Assembly (NCBI GenBank): GCA_025963815.1
Contig: JAOQAA010000564.1
Coordinates: 1-11,983 of the forward strand
Origin: Capsulimonas sp.
GTDB taxonomy: Bacteria > Armatimonadota > Armatimonadia > Armatimonadales > Capsulimonadaceae
Length of the DNA stretch: 11,983 bases
Direction: 5' to 3'
In this document: one piece after another, positions 1-6,728 of the stretch
Numbering within the stretch: the first letter of the stretch is position 1
Layout of the letters: every line of letters begins with the position of its first letter
Program-made: the position numbers and the translations under genes
The notes under the pieces: generated by a model
Database searches by the model: none
The model's input: the letters and a program-made list of their open reading frames with translations, nothing else
What the model was told of the DNA's origin: nothing

Positions 1-1405
1 CGTCGCCCGGCAAAAGCGCATCCATCTCTTCTGGCTCATCGTCAATCGGATCGTCACTGAGAAGATCACTTTCAATGGACGGTGAGGGTGGCGCAAGGGC
101 GACTTCGACAGAGGCGACAGGAACTGGCGGCGCCGGGGTGAGGGGCGGCGCTGTTGGTATGGACGGTGTACTCCGAGGAGTTTGCTCGGCGGGCGGAGCC
201 GCCGGGCGCGGCGCTGGTTCGGCAGCTGACGCAGCGGCGCGGGGCGCTGCAATCGGAGCAGTGACAGCGCGGGCGACGGGCTCGGCGCCGACGTTCGCGG
301 GACTCGACGGAAGTCGCACCAGGCGCAGCAGCGTCATTTCCAGCAGTAGCCGATGCTGGTTGTTGAAACGCGATTCGCGCTCGGCTTCGGAGATAATCTC
401 CAGTGCGCGCAGCAGATCCGAAGGCGCGAACAGGGCGGCTTGCCTGCGCACGGTCGCACTGTCGTCCAGGCCGTCGGCGGTCGCCACAGGGGCGCCGACA
501 CTCAGATAAAGCATATCGCGCAGCCGGGTTGAAAGGCTTTTCAAAAACTGACGGATGTCCTTGCCGGACGCCACCACGCTCCCGGCGAGCTCAAACACGC
601 CGGCGGCGTCGGAGGCGGCCAGCAGACCGACTGTGTGCGCCAGCACGTCATCATCCACTGTCCCAAGGACCAGGCTGACATCATGCGCTGTCACGTTCTC
701 GCGCTTGTAAGCGAGCACTTGCTCCAGCAGCGAGAGCGAGTCGCGATACGACCCGTCGGCGGCGCGCGCCACCAAGGCGGTCGCCTGCGGCTCAGCGGCG
801 ACGCCTTCTTCCTGAAGCACCTGGGTGAGCCTATGGGAAATCTGCGCGATCGTGCCACGCTTGAACTCGAAGACCTGGCAGCGCGAAGCAATCGTGATCG
901 GCAGTTTTTCCAGCTCAGTCGTCGCCAGAATAAAGACGACGCGGTCCGGCGGCTCTTCCAGGGTTTTGAGGAAGGCGTCCATGGCGTCGCGCGACAGCTG
1001 ATGGGCTTCGTCGATGATGTAGACCTTGTAGCGGCCTTCCATCGGCGGGAACTTGATGCTGGCGACCAGATCGCGGACGTCGTCGACCTTGCCGTGCGAG
1101 GCGGCGTCCATCTCCAGCACATCCACGAAGTTCGACGCGGCGATGGATTTGCATGGCCCGCACTGACCGCACGGTTCGGGAGTGGGCTTGGTATTGAGGC
1201 CGTCGGGGCCGATGCAGTTCAGGGCTTTGGCGAGAATACGGGCGCAGGTGGTCTTCGCCGTGCCGCGCGTTCCGCAGAACAGATAGCCGCTGGCGACGCG
1301 TCCCGCCGCTACGGCGTTTTTGAGCGTTGTGGTGACGTGTTCCTGCCCCACGACGTCTTCGAAGTTTTGCGGGCGGTATTTTCGATAGAGGGAAACGTAT
1401 GCCAT
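1..1405 (-). CDS. dnaX: DNA polymerase III subunit gamma/tau, 3'-truncated by window edge
   Basis: This is the clamp-loader ATPase of the replicative polymerase, which loads the beta clamp and in its tau form couples polymerase cores to the helicase. The 468 visible codons stay open to the edge. The N-terminus MAYVSLYRKYRPQNFEDVVG is the classic DnaX start. A P-loop follows at residues 45-53 (GTRGTAKTT), then zinc-binding cysteines near 64, 79, 82 and 85, and Walker B IIDEAH at 130-135. Sensor 1 is ILATTE at 159-164 and the SRC arginine-finger motif is at 174-176. After the AAA+ and oligomerisation domains comes an Ala/Pro-rich linker ending in an acidic stretch. The usual second P-loop glycine is alanine (A50). 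No A- or T-rich frameshift heptamer is visible, though the 3' part is missing. The SRP RNA lies directly upstream. Identity is certain; the length is unknown. Confidence 0.97.
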   Translation of the reverse strand, partial: MAYVSLYRKYRPQNFEDVVGQEHVTTTLKNAVAAGRVASGYLFCGTRGTAKTTCARILAKALNCIGPDGLNTKPTPEPCGQCGPCKSIAASNFVDVLEMDAASHGKVDDVRDLVASIKFPPMEGRYKVYIIDEAHQLSRDAMDAFLKTLEEPPDRVVFILATTELEKLPITIASRCQVFEFKRGTIAQISHRLTQVLQEEGVAAEPQATALVARAADGSYRDSLSLLEQVLAYKRENVTAHDVSLVLGTVDDDVLAHTVGLLAASDAAGVFELAGSVVASGKDIRQFLKSLSTRLRDMLYLSVGAPVATADGLDDSATVRRQAALFAPSDLLRALEIISEAERESRFNNQHRLLLEMTLLRLVRLPSSPANVGAEPVARAVTAPIAAPRAAASAAEPAPRPAAPPAEQTPRSTPSIPTAPPLTPAPPVPVASVEVALAPPSPSIESDLLSDDPIDDEPEEMDALLPGD

Positions 1406-1414
1406 GAGCCCTTG

Positions 1415-1443
1415 ATTATACCCGATACGGCGGGTCCCGAGAA
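1415..1443 (-). promoter_or_regulatory. Putative dnaX promoter, very close to the start codon
   Basis: A perfect TATAAT reads on the minus strand at 1420-1415, only 9 nt before the dnaX ATG at 1405. A -35 at 17-18 nt spacing would be TTCTCG or TTTCTC, which is weak. With the usual 6-8 nt from the -10 to the start site, transcription would begin within a few bases of the ATG. An AGGG lies 3 nt before the ATG but would then barely be in the mRNA. The -10 is clear; the start site is inferred. Confidence 0.55.
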
Positions 1444-1449
1444 AGCGAC

Positions 1450-1477
1450 GGACCCTTCCGAAATTTCGGAAGGGTCC
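1450..1477. repeat. Perfect 28-bp palindrome between SRP RNA and dnaX
   Basis: The half-site GGACCCTTCCGA (1450-1461) is followed by AATT and its exact complement, giving a 12-bp perfect stem with a 4-nt loop. Neither strand has a good T-run after it; the minus strand continues GTCGCTTTCTC. It could be a terminator-like hairpin ending SRP RNA readthrough, or a double-stranded operator lying just upstream of the dnaX -35 region. The symmetry is directly visible; the role is open. Confidence 0.6.
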
Positions 1478-1483
1478 ATTCGG

Positions 1484-1497
1484 GCGGCTTTCGCCGC
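1484..1497 (-). other. GNRA-type hairpin after the SRP RNA
   Basis: On the minus strand GCGGC-GAAA-GCCGC forms a 5-bp GC stem closed by a GAAA tetraloop, 8 nt past the predicted 3' end of the SRP RNA. There is no T-run, so it is not a canonical intrinsic terminator. Together with the palindrome it may define or protect the RNA 3' end, or be a processing site. Confidence 0.4.
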
Positions 1498-1504
1498 ACA
1501 TATT

Positions 1505-1784
1505 ATTTTGGCCGTGCACCCGCCGTTGAAGTCGTTCCTCCACGTGTTACGTAACGCCGCAAGCTCCGGTCAGAGCACCAGCGGCACACGGGCAAGACTC
1601 CTTATCGCTGCTTCGTTCCCGACCTGACGAGGTTCGAAGCTTGTCCGTTGCGCTGGGTCCGTCCATCAACACCGCGTACGAACGCCAAAACCGTAAAAGA
1701 GCGCCCCGAGGGCGGGGATTCAATCTCCCATGACCCGGGTTTGGAGAATAGGGCACCGGAACCGCCCCATCTAGCACGGCCAAA
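1505..1784 (-). ncRNA. ffs: Signal recognition particle RNA, large (Bacillus-type, Alu-containing)
   Basis: This is the RNA scaffold of SRP, which with Ffh targets nascent membrane proteins to FtsY and the translocon. On the minus strand the 5' end TTTGGCCGTGCTAG and 3' end GTGCACGGCCAAA pair over 11 bp (1784-1774 with 1517-1507), the closing helix of the large type. The 5' domain reads GGGGCGGTTCCGGTGCCC, closely matching the Alu-domain helix 3/4 sequence of the B. subtilis scRNA. The Ffh-binding apex is GTCAGGTCGGGAACGAAGCA at 1628-1609, with a GGAA tetraloop closed by G-C instead of the common C-G, followed by GTGTGCCGCTGG and its partner CCAGCG. The total of about 280 nt equals the large type (about 270). 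Ends are set by the closing helix and may be off by several nt. No good promoter sits just upstream, so it may be processed from the ABC operon transcript. Neighbourhood with dnaX is common in bacteria. Confidence 0.93.
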
Positions 1785-1787
1785 TCG

Positions 1788-1816
1788 TTCTCCTCGCGGT
1801 TTGGGCGCGAGGAGAA
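1788..1816 (-). terminator. Hairpin between the ABC operon and SRP RNA (terminator-like or processing site)
   Basis: A perfect 11-bp stem (TTCTCCTCGCG with CGCGAGGAGAA) around a 7-nt loop lies between the stop codon of the TPR gene and the first base of the SRP RNA. On the minus strand it is followed by CGATTTGG rather than a T-run, so termination would be weak. It may instead be a double-stranded cleavage site that frees the SRP RNA; RNase III processing of B. subtilis scRNA is a known parallel. The structure is clear, the function inferred. Confidence 0.45.
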
Positions 1817-1821
1817 ATATT

Positions 1822-3216
1822 CTACTCGAAGACTTTCTGTCCCTGCCCCATGACATCTTCGTGGGTCAGAGTGAAGGTCTTCTTCAGCAGGCGCAGTCCC
1901 GGCTGCGGCCCGCTAGTGTCACCAGGAACTATACCCGATGTATCCAAATAACGCGAGTCCGTCATGCCTTCGCCGCGCCATCCGATACGGTCCTGAACCT
2001 GCGGTGGAGTGTCCGAGTGATTGGACGGGTTGAACCACATGGTCACCGTGTATTTCGGCGCCGTGAAGGAATACATCTCCGGGTCCTTGCTCATATCGAT
2101 CTTGCGTGAGAACTTCCCATCGCGCACCGACGCCGAATCCTGCATGATCGTCAGGTTCGGATTGAGCGAAAGCGAGTTCAATGAGAAGTTATTGATCTCG
2201 GGCGTTTTGTAATCCGCATCCTGGAAGCGAATTTCAATACGGGTTCCGTCGATCAGTCCCCACTCGTGCGCGCCGGTTTCTAATACGAATTTCTTCGCGC
2301 CGATTGAGTTCAGCTTGCCGCGCATCTCGAAGACCTTCGGAGCCACGCGAACCAGCTGCGCGTCGAATTTGTAATCGACCGGCGGCTGAGTCATCGTGGC
2401 GCGCCATTTACGGCGCATCGTCATCTCCTGAATTTGCTTCTGCACGTTCTGTGCGCTGGACGACTCGCCGAACTGCCCGCCAAATCCCGCCGCCAGGTTG
2501 TCCATGTGCGCCTTGTAGCAGTATTCCCACTGCTTCAGCGCCTCGTCCGGCATGCCGAGCGCTTCATAGGTGTGCGCCAGACCGTGACCGAGCGTCGTGA
2601 TTTGCAGCGCCGCCTGCTGGGCGGCCGCTTTTTTGTTGGCGTCGTTCGGGTTCGCCTTGGCGTCAGCCTCGATCTCAATGATCTTCTTCATTCCGCGCTC
2701 GTAATACTCACGAGACATATTGAAGTCTGAGATCTTGCGATAGTAGTGTGTGAAGGCGAGATCGGAATACAGCTCCGGAAGATCCGGGTTGTTTTTGATG
2801 CCTTCGCGCATCAGCGACAGCGCCAGCGGGATATAACGACGGTCGGAGCGCTGGTCGGCGTCCGTGAAGTTATAGTCCATGTGCCACGCGCCGGTTTCAT
2901 AGACGTCGATGAAGTGCGGGTCAAGCCATGTGATGATGCGGATCATCGGCGTGATCGCCTCGTAATCGCCGTTATGGAAGAACTCGTCGGTGCGGACCCA
3001 TAGCAGGCCCGCCACAGCCTCGCGGAAGCCCGTGAAGGCGCCGAGCGCCATCTCGATCGGCAGTCCGCCCTTGTTTTCAACAGCGCTCTTGACGTTGCCA
3101 TAATCAGGTTCGTACTTATGCCGAGTCGGGTCCATGTTGACCTGAAGGAATCCGATGGGGATGAACAGCAGCAGTGCGAGAACCAGTATAAGCTGTCGTT
3201 TTGAGTTAGACATCAT
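1822..3216 (-). CDS. Membrane-anchored TPR-like protein of unknown function, ABC operon
   Basis: I do not recognise a named family. The 464-aa protein has a short basic start, one hydrophobic segment at about residues 8-26 (a signal anchor or uncleaved signal peptide), then a helical region to about residue 290. That region has TPR-like features: LYSDLAFTHYYRKISDFNMSR near 155 and GHGLAHTYEALGMPDEALKQ near 215. It also carries the conserved-looking segment LLWVRTDEFFHNGDYEAITP. The last third is mostly beta-like and polar and probably lies outside the cytoplasm. Tandem ATGs start the gene 2 nt after the permease stop, with the GAGGTG ribosome site inside the end of the permease gene, so the two are translationally coupled. 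Its place as last gene of an ABC-2 exporter operon suggests a periplasmic adaptor or substrate-handling partner; that is inference. Confidence 0.85.
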   Translation of the reverse strand: MMSNSKRQLILVLALLLFIPIGFLQVNMDPTRHKYEPDYGNVKSAVENKGGLPIEMALGAFTGFREAVAGLLWVRTDEFFHNGDYEAITPMIRIITWLDPHFIDVYETGAWHMDYNFTDADQRSDRRYIPLALSLMREGIKNNPDLPELYSDLAFTHYYRKISDFNMSREYYERGMKKIIEIEADAKANPNDANKKAAAQQAALQITTLGHGLAHTYEALGMPDEALKQWEYCYKAHMDNLAAGFGGQFGESSSAQNVQKQIQEMTMRRKWRATMTQPPVDYKFDAQLVRVAPKVFEMRGKLNSIGAKKFVLETGAHEWGLIDGTRIEIRFQDADYKTPEINNFSLNSLSLNPNLTIMQDSASVRDGKFSRKIDMSKDPEMYSFTAPKYTVTMWFNPSNHSDTPPQVQDRIGWRGEGMTDSRYLDTSGIVPGDTSGPQPGLRLLKKTFTLTHEDVMGQGQKVFE

Positions 3217-3218
3217 AG

Positions 3219-4001
3219 TTACACCTCACGGCGTTCGAAGATCGCGACCGCCAGCGTGAGAAGGATGGTCGTGTAGAGGATCGCATAGACGATGAGCTGC
3301 ACGATATAGAGGCCTTCTTTGCCGACGTGAATTTCCGGGTGAATGATCGGGTTCTGAATGTTGTAGTTCGCGAAGTTCGGAATCACCACATGAACCAGAT
3401 AGAAGAAGCCGGTCACGAACGCGTTTTTGTGGTGATCCGGGTCCTTGGCGAGCGATTCGGTGATCGACGATAGGCTTCCCAGAAGATAGATGGCGAATGT
3501 CAGGAAGAAGTTGACAAAGGGCGAAAGGAAAACGGAGAAGAACAGAGCCAACGCGCCAACGATCATCAACTGGAAGAAGATCATCAGGATGCCCTTCAGG
3601 ACATCCAAGTTGATCGCATGCTCTTTGTAAACGATCAGAAGCAGGAACGCTAAGCCCATCAGCGCGATGTTCGAGAACACCGTCATTAGGCCGCCTAAAA
3701 ATTTACCGAGCACGAACTCCGAGCGCTGGACCGGCTTGGAAAGGATCGTATAGATCGTTCTTCGTTCGATCTCATTCGGGATCAAGTTGATTCCTAGAAT
3801 GACGCTGATGAATACGCCGGCGAGACCGATGACGCCCAGGCCCATACTCTTGATAAGAACGAGTTCCTGGCGCGGCATGAACGAGGTAAAGGCGAACGTC
3901 ATCACGATGATGGCGAGCGCGACGAAAAGGAATACGTTCAGGATCTTTCGGCGCATGGCTTCGCCGAAGGTCCCGTTTGCAATCAACCAAATGGTGCTCA
4001 T
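3219..4001 (-). CDS. ABC-2 family transporter permease
   Basis: This 260-aa integral membrane protein has about six hydrophobic segments: near residues 22-42, 52-72, 108-128, 138-175 (two), and 233-253. The cytoplasmic elbow segment NEIERRTIYTILSKPVQRSEFVLGK (split here: NEIERRTIYTILSKPV, then QRSEFVLGK) around residues 76-100 is typical of ABC-2 permeases, where ERRTxxxLLSKPVxRxxFxxGK is conserved. It would pair with the ATPase encoded just upstream to form the exporter; as a half-transporter it presumably dimerises. The gap to the ATPase gene is 39 nt, with a GAGGAAA ribosome-site candidate rather far (14 nt) from the ATG. The substrate cannot be read from sequence. Confidence 0.93.
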   Translation of the reverse strand: MSTIWLIANGTFGEAMRRKILNVFLFVALAIIVMTFAFTSFMPRQELVLIKSMGLGVIGLAGVFISVILGINLIPNEIERRTIYTILSKPVQRSEFVLGKFLGGLMTVFSNIALMGLAFLLLIVYKEHAINLDVLKGILMIFFQLMIVGALALFFSVFLSPFVNFFLTFAIYLLGSLSSITESLAKDPDHHKNAFVTGFFYLVHVVIPNFANYNIQNPIIHPEIHVGKEGLYIVQLIVYAILYTTILLTLAVAIFERREV

Positions 4002-4040
4002 AATCGCGTGAATTTCCTCAAGCAGCTTTGCGGGATAGTT

Positions 4041-4991
4041 TTAAGCGCTGACGATTGCGCTGGAATCGCCTTCGCGTACGGTCTCATAGAAAATGTCTTC
4101 CAGTGAGCGGCGGGTCTCGGTGACGGAGATCACGTCGCCCTTGTTGGCCCGGACCCAGTCCAAAACGTTGTTCTTGCTTATGTTGGACGCACTGGTGGTG
4201 ATGATCAGCTTGTGGTTCACATCGGAGACATTCGATGTCAGCGCTTTGAGTTTGCCAAGCTGGTCGTCATCCGCGACGACATTTTCCGCGATGATCTCGA
4301 CGTTGCCGCCGGCAATCAGTTCGCCGACGCTGCCGAGGCGGCGGATCTTTCCGCGGTTCAAAATCGAGACGCGGTCGCAGACAAGCTCCACGTCGGACAG
4401 TTGGTGTGAGGAAAGGAAGATCGTGCGCCCTTCGTTCTTGAGCCGGACGATCAAGTCCCGAATATCGCGATGGGCGACAGGGTCGAGACCGGACGTAGGC
4501 TCATCGAAGAAAAGCAGCTTGGGATCGTTAATCAGCGCCTGGGCGATGCCGACGCGCTGAAGCATACCCTTGGAGAAGGCGCGCAGCGGCTTGCTGCTGT
4601 CTTTTTGCAGGCCGACGAGGTCCAGCAGGTAATCGACGCGCTTGGTCTTCGCCGCGCCGGCCAGGCCGAACAGGCTTCCGTAGAAACCGACGACTTCACG
4701 CGCGGACATGTGCTCGTAAAAATAAGGGCTTTCGGGCAGATAAGAGACTTTGAGCTTGATGTCAATGTCGCCCGCCGGTTTGCCCAGCACGCGCACATTT
4801 CCAGAGCTCGGGAAGATCAATCCCAGGAGGGTCTTGATCGTGGTGGTTTTGCCCGCGCCGTTCGGGCCTAGAAATCCAAAGATCTCGCCTTCATAGACAT
4901 CAAGACTGATGTCGTTGACGGCAACCACGCTTTTGTACTTCTTGACGAGATTTTGTATCTCGATCGCTTTGGCGTTTCCGTCATTTGCCAT
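4041..4991 (-). CDS. ABC transporter ATP-binding protein
   Basis: This cytoplasmic ATPase energises the adjacent ABC-2 permease. Counting from the ATG at 4991 (316 aa), Walker A GPNGAGKTT begins at residue 42. The Q-loop position reads SYLPESPYFYE, a Glu variant common in ABC-2 exporters. The signature FSKGMLQR starts at 139, Walker B LLFFDEP at 159, and the H-loop LSSHQLSD has its His at 196. About 90 further residues form a C-terminal domain, as in DrrA/CcmA-like proteins. A TTG two codons upstream (4997) is a possible alternative start, but the ATG is the simpler choice. An AGAGGGG lies 16 nt before the ATG, which is far. It is the first gene of the ATPase-permease-TPR operon and follows a long leader with a consensus promoter. 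Confidence 0.95.
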   Translation of the reverse strand: MANDGNAKAIEIQNLVKKYKSVVAVNDISLDVYEGEIFGFLGPNGAGKTTTIKTLLGLIFPSSGNVRVLGKPAGDIDIKLKVSYLPESPYFYEHMSAREVVGFYGSLFGLAGAAKTKRVDYLLDLVGLQKDSSKPLRAFSKGMLQRVGIAQALINDPKLLFFDEPTSGLDPVAHRDIRDLIVRLKNEGRTIFLSSHQLSDVELVCDRVSILNRGKIRRLGSVGELIAGGNVEIIAENVVADDDQLGKLKALTSNVSDVNHKLIITTSASNISKNNVLDWVRANKGDVISVTETRRSLEDIFYETVREGDSSAIVSA

Positions 4992-5180
4992 AGTCAACTA
5001 TTATTGCACCCCTCTGTGTGAATGTCGGCTGAGTCAAATCGTTGAGACCGCCGCATGTCCGTACGCTATAACTTTACGATATTTTTGCGAAAATTGTCCC
5101 CAAATCCTTAAGAGAATTGAAGAGTCTCGCCGGAAAACGGCAAATACGCTGGGTATTCCGGCGTTCCCGGGCTGTCAAGC
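4992..5180 (-). promoter_or_regulatory. Long 5' leader of the ABC operon, possibly structured
   Basis: About 190 nt lie between the predicted transcription start (near 5180) and the ATPase ATG. A hairpin with stem CGCCGGAA/TTCCGGCG (5163-5156 with 5135-5128) and a 20-nt loop sits near its 5' end. The middle is A/T-rich. A 20-codon open frame (5056-4994) ends 2 nt before the ATPase ATG but has no good ribosome site. I could not match the leader to a known riboswitch. It could hold a cis-regulatory element or simply be an untranslated leader. Confidence 0.4.
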
Positions 5181-5186
5181 CGCGTC

Positions 5187-5215
5187 ATTATACACCGCGA
5201 CCGTTGTGGTGTCAA
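5187..5215 (-). promoter_or_regulatory. Full-consensus sigma-70 type promoter for the ABC operon
   Basis: TTGACA at 5215-5210 and TATAAT at 5192-5187 match consensus at all 12 positions with the ideal 17-nt spacer, reading toward the ABC ATPase. It sits in the gap just after the outer-membrane protein gene. A second TTGACA follows at 5178-5173 but has no convincing -10. A promoter this strong suggests constitutive or repressor/leader-controlled expression. Confidence 0.85.
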
Positions 5216-5250
5216 CGAATGGGCTTCTGTTCCTTAGGCGTCCACGGCGG

Positions 5251-6540
5251 TTAAAATCGCAGCAAGGCCTGAAGGGTCAATTGCTGGCGCTGCGTTTCCG
5301 CGCGATCACGGGGCGTGTCCGTCAGCACCTCATACAGCGTGCGAAACGTCAGATGGGTTCCGGCTGTATAATTGAGACCGATCCCGGTGCGCGTCGCGCT
5401 GCTGCTCCCCTCAGGATAAGTCCAGAGCGAGCGTTCCACAGCGACCGCCGTGCGGGCGCTGAATTTATAAGTACCTTCCAGGAAATAGCCTAACACGCGC
5501 TTGTCGTTGTCGGCGCCCGAAATGATTTCGCCCCGCGCCGTAACATTGCGATACATGAGTGTGGCGTCGCCCGCGATGCGGCTTTTGGTGACATATCCCG
5601 CGCCTCGGTCCGTGACGATCCGACCGGAGGGCGGCAGCTCCAGGGCGAACGGGTGGTCCTGATCGATATCCGTGATCGGCAGTCGTCCGGTCAGCATCGT
5701 GCCTCCGACATTGACCGTGCCGTTACGCGTGTAAAACGTGCGTCCCAGGCGAAATGTCACGACGTTCTTGCCGCGCGTATCGAAGCTTGTGGAGCTGGAT
5801 CCGCTGGTCAGAGAAAGATCGTAGTTCAGGATGCCGTAGAAGCGTCCCGATACTTGTATTCCGACATCGTTGCGTATTCCCAAAGATTGAGAATAAAGCG
5901 GCTGAATTAGCAGCAGATGTGGGTCGTAAGTCGCCAGCAGAGAAAATGGGATTTGGAAGCGTCCCGCCTTCACATACGCCGTGGCGTCACTGCTGGCGCC
6001 CAGCGGGATTTGATAAATGACGTACGCCTCACCCAAATTGACGCCGCTCTTCACGGCGCTGTCGGGTGGATTTTCCGCCATGCCCTGAACGACCACGGCG
6101 CCCAGAGAGCGCCCGTGCGACACGAGCGGGTAGGTGAGATCGACCTCCGCGCCGTTGACCCAGGCCGAATGGGTTCGCCCTCGCGTGGATGTCCGGTAGC
6201 GCAGATCCAGCGCTCCGCTCAGCAGCAGGCGGCCTCCGATCGGAAGCGGAGTGGGGGAAGGTGTTTCCGCCGGCGGCTGATCGGTGGCCGGCTCCAAGGG
6301 AATCACCGCGCCCGGTTTCAGTTCGGCGGATTCCTCTCCGGGCGGCGGAGTCGGGGTTGTCTCGGCGGAGGGGGCAATGGGCGGAACAGCCACTTGAGCC
6401 GCTGTGGGCGGAATGGCCGCCGGACTTGCTTTGGGCGGAATCGGAGACGCCGCTTGCGTCGACGGACCCAGCAGCGCGATCAGCGCGCAGCATCCGAGAA
6501 CGCGGCGCAGGGGAAACGAGAAGCCGCGCGAATTTATCAT
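5251..6540 (-). CDS. Outer-membrane beta-barrel protein (porin-like)
   Basis: This 429-aa secreted protein is predicted to form an outer-membrane barrel. From the ATG at 6540 it begins MINSRGFSFPLRR, then a hydrophobic core VLGCCALIALLG and TQAA, a signal peptide cleaved near residue 30. Residues about 31-100 are an Ala/Pro-rich linker. From LLLSGALDLRYRTS on, alternating beta strands with aromatic girdles run to a terminal LLRF, the C-terminal Phe expected for BAM-inserted barrels. The segment VKAGRFQIPFSLL resembles phosphate-selective porin-type proteins, but the family is not certain. I chose 6540, with AAGG 7 nt upstream, over an upstream in-frame start at 6678 because that extension is not signal-like and overlaps the promoter. 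The divergent neighbour is the propeller protein. Confidence 0.85.
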   Translation of the reverse strand: MINSRGFSFPLRRVLGCCALIALLGPSTQAASPIPPKASPAAIPPTAAQVAVPPIAPSAETTPTPPPGEESAELKPGAVIPLEPATDQPPAETPSPTPLPIGGRLLLSGALDLRYRTSTRGRTHSAWVNGAEVDLTYPLVSHGRSLGAVVVQGMAENPPDSAVKSGVNLGEAYVIYQIPLGASSDATAYVKAGRFQIPFSLLATYDPHLLLIQPLYSQSLGIRNDVGIQVSGRFYGILNYDLSLTSGSSSTSFDTRGKNVVTFRLGRTFYTRNGTVNVGGTMLTGRLPITDIDQDHPFALELPPSGRIVTDRGAGYVTKSRIAGDATLMYRNVTARGEIISGADNDKRVLGYFLEGTYKFSARTAVAVERSLWTYPEGSSSATRTGIGLNYTAGTHLTFRTLYEVLTDTPRDRAETQRQQLTLQALLRF

Positions 6541-6668
6541 CGGGGAACCTTGAATGGACGACAGGGATTGTGGAAATCGTGAAGTACGGGAATTTCGAGC
6601 CCTCAATTTGTGAGCGCGGTCACGGCCGAAGAGGTTCGCGTCAATGTGAAGTCCGTGCATATGGATGT

Positions 6669-6677
6669 AGTATACCA
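6669..6677 (-). promoter_or_regulatory. Extended -10 promoter for the outer-membrane protein gene
   Basis: TGGTATACT on the minus strand (6677-6669) is a TGn-extended -10 box. The -35 position at 17 nt reads GCGAGA and is poor, as is usual for extended -10 promoters. The leader to the ATG at 6540 would be about 120 nt. This promoter runs through the upstream in-frame extension of the gene, supporting the internal start. Confidence 0.6.
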
Positions 6678-6728
6678 TTTCCTCTGGCGCGTCTCGCTCG
6701 TGATGCGTGGGACGAAAGCGGGGATCGC

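Noticed and set aside
1..405. Programmed frameshift site for making gamma from dnaX
   Set aside because: No A- or T-run heptamer with a following stem was seen in the visible part; the remaining 3' end is outside the window.
635..1627. 330-codon open frame on the plus strand
   Set aside because: It is antisense to dnaX and part of the SRP RNA; dnaX motifs are unmistakable, and long antisense frames arise from GC-rich codon use.
1550..1680. Short (4.5S-like, about 100-130 nt) SRP RNA
   Set aside because: The apical part alone would fit, but the exact pairing of both outer ends and the Alu-type sequence show that it is the large form.
4909..5493. 194-codon open frame on the plus strand
   Set aside because: It overlaps the ATPase start, the promoter, the leader and the end of the barrel gene, with no recognisable domain or ribosome site.
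6484..6500. Lipobox-like VLGC in the signal peptide of the barrel protein
   Set aside because: The hydrophobic core lies after the cysteine rather than before it, and a normal cleavage site follows at TQAA, so signal peptidase I is more likely.
5917..6582. 221-codon open frame on the plus strand
   Set aside because: Its Arg/Gly-rich product is the mirror of the Pro/Ala-rich linker of the outer-membrane protein on the other strand.
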